A stretch of DNA of 64,000 nt from an uncultured Polaribacter sp. Its GTDB lineage: Bacteria; Bacteroidota; Bacteroidia; Flavobacteriales; Flavobacteriaceae. Positions within the stretch are counted from its first letter, which is position 1. Every line of letters starts with the position of its first letter. The stretch is from contig CANMHT010000010.1 of NCBI GenBank assembly GCA_947497755.1, forward strand, positions 1 to 64,000, read 5' to 3'. Positions 52,925-61,158 of this stretch are shown piece after piece. Below the pieces are notes generated by a model. That model saw only the letters and a list, made by a program, of their open reading frames with translations, was not told the DNA's origin and did no database searches. The position numbers and the translations under genes were made by a program.

Positions 52925-54380
52925 TTACTTCTAATCTTGTAATTAGCTCAAAAATCTCCTTTTCATTATAACTAGCAAAGCCAATTCTTATCGCATTATG
53001 CTTACTATTTGCCATATCGTATCGTTGCCAACTGCCAATATCTAAGTAATAATTCTCTGCCTGTTTTTGAACTTCTTTCCAAGAATATCGCTTATCCAAT
53101 TGCACCCAAACTGCCATTCCGCCTTTCGGTATTTCAAAAGTTAAATATTCACTTAATTTTTCTTGTAACAACTCACAAAAAATAGCTCTTCTATTCTTAT
53201 AAATTTTTAATACTTTTTTTATGTGTCTATCTAAGTCTCCGTTTTTAATAAAGCTCGCAAAAGTAAGTTCTAACAATGCATCTCCTTGCCTATCTATATA
53301 TCTTCTTTCATGTGCAGCAGCAGTTACAAAATCTTTTGGAGCAATTAAGTAACCAATTCTAAAAACTGGTGCTACCGTTTTACAAACTGAACCTATATAA
53401 ATCACATTGCTATTTACATCATGACTAGCTAATGGTAAAATTGGCGAATGACTATAGTTAAAGTCATAATCATAATCATCTTCTATAATTGCAAAATTGT
53501 ATTTCTTAGCTAAGTTTAATAAGTGAATTCTCCGTTCTGCTGATAATGTTACTGTGGTTGGATGATGATGATGTGAAGTTACATATACGGCTTTTATTGA
53601 TTGCTGTTTGCATATAGTTTCTAATTGTTGCGTATTGATTCCACATGCATCTACCTCAATAAACTTTAACTGTGCGTTATGATGTAAAAAAGTCGTATTT
53701 GCAGCACTATAATTGGTTTCTCCAACTACCACAATATCATTTTCTTTAACCAATAATTGAGAAGACAAGTAAATTCCCATTTGGCTTCCTCTAGTAATCA
53801 ACACATTTTCTTTGGTAATATTTAAACCTCTAGTTTTATTTAAATAGTCCACCAAAACTGTTCTTAAATAATCATTTCCTAAAGTAGTTCCATAACTCAA
53901 CTCATCAATACTACTTTTTTTACCAGCAATTCTACGATAAGTTCTTGCTAATTCATTTAATGGCGTTAATCTTACATCAGAAATCCCATCATTTATTGCC
54001 ATCCATTGGTGGTTCTTTTTTAGTAATTTTTCTTCTAAAGTTGCATCCGTATAAAAAGAAAAACCTGCCTGTTCTTTTTGAAATCCTTTTGTTTCTTTTA
54101 AAAAGTTTTGCTGATCCAATTCTGGTAAATTCTGATGTACAAAAGTTCCTTTTTGTGGAATGGTTTCTATCCATCCTTGTAATACCAAATCTTCGTAGCT
54201 AGCAACTACCGTTTTTCTGTGTATTGCTAACAACTCTGCCAACAATCTACTACTTGGCAATTTGGTATTTGGAGGCAATTTATTCTTCTTAATTAATGAA
54301 ATTAATTGATTTGACAATTGAATATACATTGCTTGATTGCTATTTCTATCTAATTGTATGGTGGTTTTATACGGAAACAT
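52890..54380 (-). CDS. MocR/PdxR-type GntR-aminotransferase regulator
   Basis: A transcription factor of about 496 aa: an N-terminal GntR winged helix (about 15-85, LISLIKKNKLPPNTKLPSSR) fused to a type-I aminotransferase fold that uses PLP as effector; the PLP Lys is in GSVCKTVAPVFRIGYL and NYSAANTTFL/DDYDYDFNY are present. The ATG at 54380 (MFPYKTT) is preferred over a TTG at 54419 that would lie in the operator region. It faces the DinB/flavin-oxidase genes and probably controls them and itself. MocR proteins commonly regulate vitamin B6 or GABA genes. Confidence 0.92.
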   Translation of the reverse strand: MFPYKTTIQLDRNSNQAMYIQLSNQLISLIKKNKLPPNTKLPSSRLLAELLAIHRKTVVASYEDLVLQGWIETIPQKGTFVHQNLPELDQQNFLKETKGFQKEQAGFSFYTDATLEEKLLKKNHQWMAINDGISDVRLTPLNELARTYRRIAGKKSSIDELSYGTTLGNDYLRTVLVDYLNKTRGLNITKENVLITRGSQMGIYLSSQLLVKENDIVVVGETNYSAANTTFLHHNAQLKFIEVDACGINTQQLETICKQQSIKAVYVTSHHHHPTTVTLSAERRIHLLNLAKKYNFAIIEDDYDYDFNYSHSPILPLASHDVNSNVIYIGSVCKTVAPVFRIGYLIAPKDFVTAAAHERRYIDRQGDALLELTFASFIKNGDLDRHIKKVLKIYKNRRAIFCELLQEKLSEYLTFEIPKGGMAVWVQLDKRYSWKEVQKQAENYYLDIGSWQRYDMANSKHNAIRIGFASYNEKEIFELITRLEVTMKACEQEKSV

Positions 54381-54382
54381 AA

Positions 54383-54427
54383 CTGGACTATTTAAAAAAT
54401 TAATTCTGGACGAAATCAACAGTCCAT
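54383..54427. promoter_or_regulatory. candidate MocR operator
   Basis: CTGGAC occurs at 54383-54388 and 54406-54411 (23 bp apart, about two helix turns), and an inverted GTCCA lies at 54422-54426. Direct repeats at this spacing are typical of MocR sites, placed between the divergent genes. Confidence 0.5.
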
Positions 54428-54435
54428 AAATGTAT

Positions 54436-54443
54436 TACATTTG
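54436..54443 (+). promoter_or_regulatory. promoter -7 element TACATTTG
   Basis: An exact TAnnTTTG match. A start near 54450 would precede the ATG at 54465. It lies just beyond the MocR operator. Confidence 0.5.
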
Positions 54444-54464
54444 AACAAACAAAACAATGACAAC

Positions 54465-54983
54465 ATGAAAAAAGCTGATGTACAATCGAATGAATATCAC
54501 GAATATTACTCGAGATATATAGACAAACTTGATGCTAAACTTGATTTAATTGAAGGATATATTACTGGTAAAAATCATATGATTGCATTTATTAACAACT
54601 TACCAGAAGAGAAACTTTTATACAGATATCAACCAGAAAAATGGAGTATTAAAGAAGTAATACAACATCTTATTGATACCGAAAGAGTTTTTCTGTATCG
54701 CTGTTTTAGAATTGCAAGAAATGACAATACCCAAATTGAAGGTTTTGAACAAGATGATTATATAAAGCCTTCCGGAGCTGATCAAAAACCTCGAAATGAA
54801 TTACTAGAAGAGTTTTCTATAAATAGAGAGAATTCTATTGCATTATTAAAAAGTATTTCTGACAAAAACTTTGCTTTTATCGGAAATGCAAATGGAGCTG
54901 ATATGTCTGCAAGAGCTGCTGCATTTACCATTTTAGGTCATGACATACATCACTTAGAAGTAATTAATGAACGTTATTTATAA
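54465..54983 (+). CDS. DinB family protein
   Basis: A protein of about 172 aa of the DinB/YfiT four-helix bundle superfamily. WSIKEVIQHLIDTERVFLYR gives the first His ligand, and FTILGHDIHHLEVINERY the C-terminal His pair; these bind a divalent metal. Many members are thiol transferases (bacillithiol or mycothiol linked), but this one is unassigned. The ATG at 54465 is preferred over the TTG at 54441, which overlaps the promoter. It is followed 3 nt later by a flavin-oxidase-like gene, likely the same MocR-controlled operon. Confidence 0.88.
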   Translation: MKKADVQSNEYHEYYSRYIDKLDAKLDLIEGYITGKNHMIAFINNLPEEKLLYRYQPEKWSIKEVIQHLIDTERVFLYRCFRIARNDNTQIEGFEQDDYIKPSGADQKPRNELLEEFSINRENSIALLKSISDKNFAFIGNANGADMSARAAAFTILGHDIHHLEVINERYL

Positions 54984-54986
54984 ATT

Positions 54987-55652
54987 ATGAAAGAGTATCC
55001 AAAATCAAAATTAAACAGAGTAAAAAGAGGCGCCAATAGAGCCAACTATGATGTAGATCAAATCAATACTATTCTAGATGCTGGTTTTATTGGTTATGTT
55101 AGTTATGTTTTTCAAGGAAAAGCAATAGCAATTCCCATGGCTTATGGAAGAAATGAAAACACCATTTACTTACATGGATCACAAGCTAATCGAATGCTAA
55201 CTTCTCTTTTAGAGGTAAAAGAAATGAGTATGACTGTTATGCATTTGGATGCATTGGTATTGGCTAGATCTGGTTTTCATCATTCAGTAAATTATAGGTC
55301 AGCTACCATTTTTGGAACTGCTAAAAAAGTTGAAGAGCCAAAAGAGAAAACTGCAGCTTTAAAATGTTTTATGGATCATATGATGCCAGGAAGATGGGAA
55401 AATATTAGAGAAATGAATCAACAAGAATTTGACAGAACTTTAGTTGTTGCCATGGAAATTGAAACTGCCTCTGCTAAAATTAGAGATGTTGGAGTTAGTG
55501 ATGAGCCCGAAGATATCAATACTCCATTTTGGGCCGGATTAGTTCCCATAAAACAGATTGCAGAATATCCGATTCCAGACAAAGATTTACCTAGCAATTT
55601 TGAAATTCCTACTCATGTTTTAGAATATTATCACAAAAATAAGGTACATTAG
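54987..55652 (+). CDS. pyridoxamine 5'-phosphate oxidase-like protein
   Basis: A 221-aa split-barrel flavoprotein of the Pyridox_ox_2 group: AGFIGYVSYVFQGKAIAIPMAYG, YLHGSQANRML, and HHSVNYRSATIFGTA. Members bind FMN, heme or B6 derivatives, and the pairing with a PLP-sensing MocR regulator hints at a B6-related role. It starts 3 nt after the DinB stop. True PNPOx activity is not implied, because the canonical C-terminal signature is missing. Confidence 0.88.
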   Translation: MKEYPKSKLNRVKRGANRANYDVDQINTILDAGFIGYVSYVFQGKAIAIPMAYGRNENTIYLHGSQANRMLTSLLEVKEMSMTVMHLDALVLARSGFHHSVNYRSATIFGTAKKVEEPKEKTAALKCFMDHMMPGRWENIREMNQQEFDRTLVVAMEIETASAKIRDVGVSDEPEDINTPFWAGLVPIKQIAEYPIPDKDLPSNFEIPTHVLEYYHKNKVH

Positions 55653-55666
55653 CTGAACAACTACTA

Positions 55667-56959
55667 ATGAACTACCTAACTATGAAAAAATTTTTAAAAG
55701 GACTTGGAATAGTTTTGGCAATACTAGCAATAGTTATTGCCATTTTTTATTTTAAGAACAACGAAAGTTTACCTGAAGGAAAAGAAGGAACAAACGCTGA
55801 TTTATTAGCTCAAAAAATGCTAACTGCTTTAAATTACGAGCAATTTAAAAATACTGAATTACTGGAATGGTCTTTTCGAAATTCTCATCACTATAAATGG
55901 AATAAAGCAGCAAATACTGTTTCTGTTTCTTGGGATGGCAATGTTGTTTTTTTAGATACTAAAAACACTCAAAACTCAAAGGTAATCTCATCTAAAAATA
56001 CTACTGATAATAGTGTTTTAATTAAACAAGCAACCGAGTATTTTAATAATGATAGTTTTTGGTTAGTCGCTCCTTTTAAAGTTTTTGACAAAGGCGTTAA
56101 AAGAAGTATTGTTAAATACGAGAATAAAGATGCTTTACTAGTAACATATACTTCTGGTGGCTCTACTCCTGGTGATTCTTATTTATGGATTTTAGACGAA
56201 AATGGTTTACCTACGAGTTACAAAATGTGGGTAAGTATTATTCCTATTGGAGGTATTGAAGCTACTTGGGAAGATTGGACTACAACCGAAACTGGAGTTA
56301 AGCTTCCAACCAAACATTGTATTACTTTATTTAGCTTAGATATTTTAATGGGCAATGTAAAAACTCGTAATCCTAAAGCTGATCAGTTTGCTAAAAACAT
56401 TTTAAAAAGAGTAAAACACGAAGCTTATAAAAACACGAACTATTTAGAATGGAGTTTTGGAGGAAGAAGATCTTTTAAATGGAATAAAACTGCGCATATC
56501 GCAACTGTTTCTTGGGATAGTATTAAGGTGAAATTACATCCAAATAACAAAGAAAAAAGTACATTGTTTATCAACGGAAAAGAAAGTAATCTAAACAAAG
56601 AAAAATTAATTAAAAGAGCTGAAGATATTTTTAATAACGATAGTTTTTGGTTAGTTGCTCCGCACAAACTTTTTGAATCAGGTATTATTAGAAACATCGT
56701 AGAAATTGAAGGAAAAGAAGCCTTAAAGGTAACATACACTACAGGAGGTACAACTCCTGGGGATTCTTATATTTGGATTGTGGACGATCAATTTTTACCT
56801 ATTAAATATTTGATGAATGTACCAAGTATGAATATGAATCGAGTGCCTGCCACTTGGGAAGATTGGATTACAACAAAGTCTGGTACTTTACTTCCAAAAA
56901 TGCATACTTTTTCTAGTGGAAGAAAATTAAGCATGGGAGATGTAAAAGCTTACAATTAA
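55667..56959 (+). CDS. membrane-anchored protein with a tandemly duplicated domain
   Basis: A 430-aa protein with one N-terminal helix (GLGIVLAILAIVIAIFYF). The rest is two copies of about 190 residues. Each begins LLEWSFRN/YLEWSFGG and HYKWNKA/SFKWNKT, continues FNNDSFWLVAP, and ends PGDSY(L/I)WI.D and ATWEDW.TT.(S/T)G. The blocks resemble DUF6503-like lipoproteins, so the domain was probably duplicated in this protein. ATGs at 55667 and 55682 are both possible. It is the last gene before the AI-2E gene 17 bp downstream. Function unknown. Confidence 0.7.
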   Translation: MNYLTMKKFLKGLGIVLAILAIVIAIFYFKNNESLPEGKEGTNADLLAQKMLTALNYEQFKNTELLEWSFRNSHHYKWNKAANTVSVSWDGNVVFLDTKNTQNSKVISSKNTTDNSVLIKQATEYFNNDSFWLVAPFKVFDKGVKRSIVKYENKDALLVTYTSGGSTPGDSYLWILDENGLPTSYKMWVSIIPIGGIEATWEDWTTTETGVKLPTKHCITLFSLDILMGNVKTRNPKADQFAKNILKRVKHEAYKNTNYLEWSFGGRRSFKWNKTAHIATVSWDSIKVKLHPNNKEKSTLFINGKESNLNKEKLIKRAEDIFNNDSFWLVAPHKLFESGIIRNIVEIEGKEALKVTYTTGGTTPGDSYIWIVDDQFLPIKYLMNVPSMNMNRVPATWEDWITTKSGTLLPKMHTFSSGRKLSMGDVKAYN

Positions 56960-56975
56960 TCCCTATATTTAAAAC

Positions 56976-58058
56976 ATGAATTCAAAAGATATTTCTAACG
57001 GAATTTTAAGAGCATTAGCGATTATTTTAGGTATTTCACTCCTGCTCTATTTCCTATATATTATTCAGTCTGTAATCGTTTATATTATCATTGCTGGAGT
57101 AGTTTCTTTAATTGCTAGACCAATGATTCTTCTTTTACGTAGACGCTTAAAATTTCCAAATACCTTGTCTGTAATTTCTGTAATGATACTTCTTGTTGGA
57201 TTAATTATTGGAATTATCAGAATGTTTGTTCCATTAATTGTAAAGCAAGGAGAAAGCTTATCTTTATTACAAACAGATAAATTACAGCAAAACTTACAAA
57301 GTGTAATCAATCAGGTAAATGATTATTTTACTGCTAACAATATCAACTTACTTTCTGAGTTAAAAAATGTTGACTTCTTATCTGGTTTTCAAGCAATTCC
57401 AAACTTGCTTAATTATGTTGCGAGTACATTAGGCTCTTTAAGTGTTGGGTTGTTCTCTGTACTTTTTATTTCTTTCTTTTTTATGAAAGATAGTAAGCTT
57501 TTAAAAAATGCTGTTTTAACAATTATTCCTGCAAAAAGCGAAAATCGATTCTCAAAATCTACAGAAATTATAAAAGATTTATTATCTCGATATTTCATCG
57601 GATTGGTATTGCAGATTACTATTTTGTTTGTACTGTATACAATTACATTGCTTATTTTCGGTATAGACAATGCTGTGGTAATTGCTTTTTTATGTGCTTT
57701 ATTAAACCTAATTCCATACATAGGTCCAATGATTGGAGCTGTAATTATGTTCTTATTATCTATGACAAGTAATTTGGGACAGGATTTTCAAACAGAAATT
57801 TTACCAACCACATTGTATGTAATGATTGGATACTTAATTGCTCAATTAATTGACAACTTTTTTAGTCAGCCTTTTATTTTTTCAAAAACCACAAAATCAC
57901 ATCCATTAGAAATCTTTTTAATTATCATTATTGGAGGTTTATTATTTGGGGTTGTTGGTATGATTACTGCAGTACCAATGTACACCGCTTTAAAAGTGAT
58001 TTTAAAAGAATTTTTGTCTGAAAATAAAATTGTAAAATCCTTAACCAAAGATATTTAA
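56976..58058 (+). CDS. AI-2E family transporter (PerM-like)
   Basis: A 360-aa polytopic protein with about eight helices, two N-terminal helices followed by a soluble loop (about 90-150) and the family core (SVGLFSVLFISFFFMKDSKLL; FLCALLNLIPYIGPMIGAVI; FIFSKTTKSHPLEIFLIIIIGG; GMITAVPMYTAL). Named after the autoinducer-2 exporter TqsA, but most members, including PerM-like proteins, have other or unknown substrates. Its TAA is followed at once by the TTG of the methyltransferase gene. Confidence 0.92.
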   Translation: MNSKDISNGILRALAIILGISLLLYFLYIIQSVIVYIIIAGVVSLIARPMILLLRRRLKFPNTLSVISVMILLVGLIIGIIRMFVPLIVKQGESLSLLQTDKLQQNLQSVINQVNDYFTANNINLLSELKNVDFLSGFQAIPNLLNYVASTLGSLSVGLFSVLFISFFFMKDSKLLKNAVLTIIPAKSENRFSKSTEIIKDLLSRYFIGLVLQITILFVLYTITLLIFGIDNAVVIAFLCALLNLIPYIGPMIGAVIMFLLSMTSNLGQDFQTEILPTTLYVMIGYLIAQLIDNFFSQPFIFSKTTKSHPLEIFLIIIIGGLLFGVVGMITAVPMYTALKVILKEFLSENKIVKSLTKDI

Positions 58059-59240
58059 TTGAATTCAGCAATTTTAAGCAAAGAAATACAACAGTTTATT
58101 GATGGGCATCTCAATACTGACATCTCTAAATTACTTTTTAAAGGAAGCCCTTTTGATACAGTTACTGTTCAAGAATTAGCCACTCAAATTGTTGCAAAAA
58201 AAAAATGTGAGAAAAAACTTCCTTCATGGTTTACTACCCAAAATGTTTATTTTCCTTCAAAAGTTCATATTGAACAAACCTCTTCAGAAGAAACAGCATA
58301 TTATAAAGCATCATTAATTTCTGGAGATTCTATAATTGATATTACAGGTGGTTTTGGAGTAGATTGCTTTGCCTTTTCTAAGAACTTTAAAGAGGTAACT
58401 CACTGTGAATTAAACACAAAGTTATCAACAATTGTTAAAAACAATTATCAACAACTAAAAAAAGAGCATATTAAATGTCATTCTGGAGATGGAATTGAGT
58501 TTTTAAAAAATACCGACAAAAAATTTGATTGGATTTATATTGACCCATCTCGAAGAGATACCGCAAATAAAAAAGTTTTTCTTTTAAAAGACTGTTTACC
58601 AAATGTTCCCGAAAATTTAGAACTATTATTCGAAAAATCAAATAACATCTTAATTAAGAATTCTCCAATTTTAGACATTTCAAAAACCATAGACGAATTA
58701 AAATTTGTTAAAGAGATTCATATTGTAGCAGTACAAAACGAAGTAAAAGAATTACTGTTTTTATTAGAAAAAAATTATACTCAAAATATTGATATAAAAA
58801 CAATCAACCTCACAAAAAACAGCAATCAATTATTTAATTTTCAAACAAATACATCAAAAACCAAATCAACATACTCAGAACCAAAACAGTATATTTACGA
58901 ACCTAATGCAGCCATTTTAAAATCCGGTGGATTTCATGAAGTAAGCAAACAATTGAAAATAAGCAAACTACATCAACATTCGCATTTATATACTTCAGAT
59001 GAGCTCATCAATTTTCCTGGTAGACGCTTTATTTTAGAACAAAGTTGTAATTATAATAAGAAAGAAATTTTAGTTTTTTTAAAAGATAAAAAAGCAAATA
59101 TTACCACTAGAAATTTTCCAGAAACTGTAGCTCAAATAAGAAAAAAAACAAAAATAAAAGATGGAGGTTCTAAATACTTGTTTTTCACCACTGTTAACAA
59201 CGACACTTTAAAAGTGTTGATTTGTTCACAAGTTTTTTAA
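58059..59240 (+). CDS. THUMP-like class I methyltransferase
   Basis: A 393-aa protein starting at TTG (LNSAILSKEIQQFID), directly after the AI-2E stop. The methyltransferase core has IIDITGGFGVDCFAFSK (motif I) and FDWIYIDPSRRDTANKK (IDPSRR, catalytic and substrate motif). The C-terminal domain (EPKQYIYEPNAAILKSGG, then HLYTSDELINFPGR) matches the THUMP-like/PG_1098 ferredoxin-fold type found in Bacteroidetes. It probably methylates RNA. The last gene before a pseudoknotted RNA. Confidence 0.88.
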   Translation: MNSAILSKEIQQFIDGHLNTDISKLLFKGSPFDTVTVQELATQIVAKKKCEKKLPSWFTTQNVYFPSKVHIEQTSSEETAYYKASLISGDSIIDITGGFGVDCFAFSKNFKEVTHCELNTKLSTIVKNNYQQLKKEHIKCHSGDGIEFLKNTDKKFDWIYIDPSRRDTANKKVFLLKDCLPNVPENLELLFEKSNNILIKNSPILDISKTIDELKFVKEIHIVAVQNEVKELLFLLEKNYTQNIDIKTINLTKNSNQLFNFQTNTSKTKSTYSEPKQYIYEPNAAILKSGGFHEVSKQLKISKLHQHSHLYTSDELINFPGRRFILEQSCNYNKKEILVFLKDKKANITTRNFPETVAQIRKKTKIKDGGSKYLFFTTVNNDTLKVLICSQVF

Positions 59241-59313
59241 CAATTTTTCACGTAAAAAAACAACTAACAACTGCTCAAAATACAACTAATGATTTTTTAA
59301 TCAGTTATTTACA

Positions 59314-59321
59314 TATCTTTG
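59314..59321 (+). promoter_or_regulatory. promoter -7 element TATCTTTG
   Basis: An exact TAnnTTTG match. The start would be near 59328. The -33 is a T-rich stretch without a clear TTG. Confidence 0.5.
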
Positions 59322-59327
59322 CAATAT

Positions 59328-59429
59328 CATTTAGGTTATGATTTATCATAATCTTCCCCCAAACAGTGTGTTTTATTTTTAGGGGTATAAAACACGCTGA
59401 AAAGCCTTGAAATTTCAAGGCTTTTTTTT
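59328..59429 (+). ncRNA. candidate structured RNA with pseudoknot
   Basis: An inferred transcript of about 102 nt between a -7 element and a terminator. Hairpin 1: GGTTATGAT/ATCATAATC (59334-59353). Then CCCCC (59356-59360). Hairpin 2: a 10-bp stem 59366-59375 with 59388-59397, whose loop contains GGGG (59382-59385) able to pair with the CCCC, a classic pseudoknot. Hairpin 3: terminator. No coding frame of note. It may be a trans-acting RNA or a riboregulator; Flavo-1 RNA is a possible known class that I cannot confirm. It stands just ahead of the formate dehydrogenase operon. Confidence 0.6.
59400..59429 (+). terminator. terminator of the pseudoknotted RNA
   Basis: AAAAGCCTTGAAA (59400-59412) and TTTCAAGGCTTTT (59413-59425) are perfectly complementary, followed by four more T. 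Confidence 0.9.
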
Positions 59430-59525
59430 ATTCATTCTAATTAACAAAAAAGAACATAGAAATTCCTTTTCTCCAATCTATAGTTGTAATATTTTTTTAA
59501 ATTTATGCTTTACTAAAGTATACCA

Positions 59526-61151
59526 ATGGCAAATAAAAATATTAGAACATTATCATCTAGAAAAGAATTAGACGATAACCTATTTGAAAATATAGCAATC
59601 GCTTCTCAAAAAGAGAACTCAAAAGAAGAATTACAAGAACTTTCTAAACGATTCATGATCGATGATTCTGTAGTTTTAGGAAGTAGTACTTTTTATGATT
59701 TTACTAGAGAAGAAAATAAAAATAAAAAAATACATGTATGTTCTGGAACTGCTTGTATGGTTGCTAAATCACAAAGTTCTCTTCATAAAAATTTAGAGAA
59801 TCATTTCCAATCAGATGAGATTGGACATGCTGCTTGTGTAGGTAGATGTCATTCTAATAATGCCTTTATGTATGATGATAAAACCTATAATGCTGATACT
59901 GCTGAAGCTTTAGAAAATATCATTCATAAGAAAGAATACCAAATTAATGATTATCGAGTTGAGGCCAATACAACGCCAATTCTTACCTCTAAAATTGAAG
60001 ATGTTACTGATTTTTTTGCTTTAGCTAATGAACACAAACAAGATTCACAAAAAGTTATTCAAGAATTAAAAAACTCTAACTTAAGAGGTCGTGGTGGTGC
60101 AGGTTTTCCTTTTTGGTTTAAATTAGATGCTGTTATTAAAGAGCAAAATACTCAAAAATATATTGTTTGTAATGCTGATGAAGGAGATCCTGGAGCATAT
60201 TCTGATATGTACCTGATGGAACATCAAGCACATAAAGTTTTATTTGGGATGTATATGGCTGGATTAACTGTTGGTGCAAATACTGGAGTTCTATACATTA
60301 GAGGAGAATACCCAGATTCTATAAAAATTGTTGGTGAAGCTATAGAAGAATTAAAAGAGAAAAAATTAATAGGAGGTTTCAAATTTAAAATTATTCGTGG
60401 TCAAGGTTCTTATGTTTGTGGGGAAGAAACAGCTTTATTAAGTTCTATTGAAGGTTTACGACCAGAAGTTCGTGTTCGTCCTCCCTATCCTGCTCAATAC
60501 GGATTGTATGGAAAACCTACTGTTTTAAGCAATGTAGAAACATTTGCCAACATTCATTGGATATTACAAAACGGTGGTTCCGCTTATGCTGCTTTAGGTA
60601 AAGGAGCTTCTACAGGAACAAAATTAGTTTCTTTAGATAGCTATTTTAATACTCCTGGAATGTATGAGATTGAAATGGGAACATCATTACAAACTGTTTT
60701 TGATGAGTTTGGAGGTGGATTTAAATCTGAAGTAAAAGGATTCCAAATTGGTGGTCCTTTAGGAGGAATTGTTCCTATAAATAAGATTCCTGAGTTAACA
60801 TTAGATTTTGAATCTTTAGGAAATAATGGATTTTTATTAGGTCATGCAAGTATCGTTTCTATTCCATCAGATTTTCCAATAATTAAATTTTTAGAACACT
60901 TAATGGAATTTACTGCTGACGAATCTTGTGGTAAATGTTACCCTTGTAGAATTGGTTCCTATCGTGGAATGGAAATGTTACAAAAAGCTCAAACCTCTAA
61001 TTATAAAATAGACAAACAATTGTTTGATGATTTATTAGAAACCCTAGAAATAGGTTCTTTATGTGCATTAGGTGGCGGAATTCCTTTGCCAGTAAAAAAT
61101 GCAATGCAATATTTTCAAGATGAATTAAATCAATATTTTACAAACAACTAA
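59526..61151 (+). CDS. fdsB: formate dehydrogenase beta (NuoEF-like NADH) subunit
   Basis: A 541-aa fusion of a NuoE-like thioredoxin [2Fe-2S] domain and a NuoF-like FMN/NADH domain. Cys residues of the first are in CSGTACMVAK and AACVGRCHSN (about 75-120). The FMN/NADH loop is RGRGGAGFPFWFK, and the C-terminal [4Fe-4S] cluster is in ESCGKCYPCRIGS plus CALGGG. It passes electrons from the formate dehydrogenase alpha subunit to NAD+. It is 7 bp ahead of the fdhF-like gene. The subunit name follows the NAD-dependent FdsB convention; related HoxF/NuoF proteins share the same domains. Confidence 0.88.
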   Translation: MANKNIRTLSSRKELDDNLFENIAIASQKENSKEELQELSKRFMIDDSVVLGSSTFYDFTREENKNKKIHVCSGTACMVAKSQSSLHKNLENHFQSDEIGHAACVGRCHSNNAFMYDDKTYNADTAEALENIIHKKEYQINDYRVEANTTPILTSKIEDVTDFFALANEHKQDSQKVIQELKNSNLRGRGGAGFPFWFKLDAVIKEQNTQKYIVCNADEGDPGAYSDMYLMEHQAHKVLFGMYMAGLTVGANTGVLYIRGEYPDSIKIVGEAIEELKEKKLIGGFKFKIIRGQGSYVCGEETALLSSIEGLRPEVRVRPPYPAQYGLYGKPTVLSNVETFANIHWILQNGGSAYAALGKGASTGTKLVSLDSYFNTPGMYEIEMGTSLQTVFDEFGGGFKSEVKGFQIGGPLGGIVPINKIPELTLDFESLGNNGFLLGHASIVSIPSDFPIIKFLEHLMEFTADESCGKCYPCRIGSYRGMEMLQKAQTSNYKIDKQLFDDLLETLEIGSLCALGGGIPLPVKNAMQYFQDELNQYFTNN

Positions 61152-61158
61152 TAAAAAG

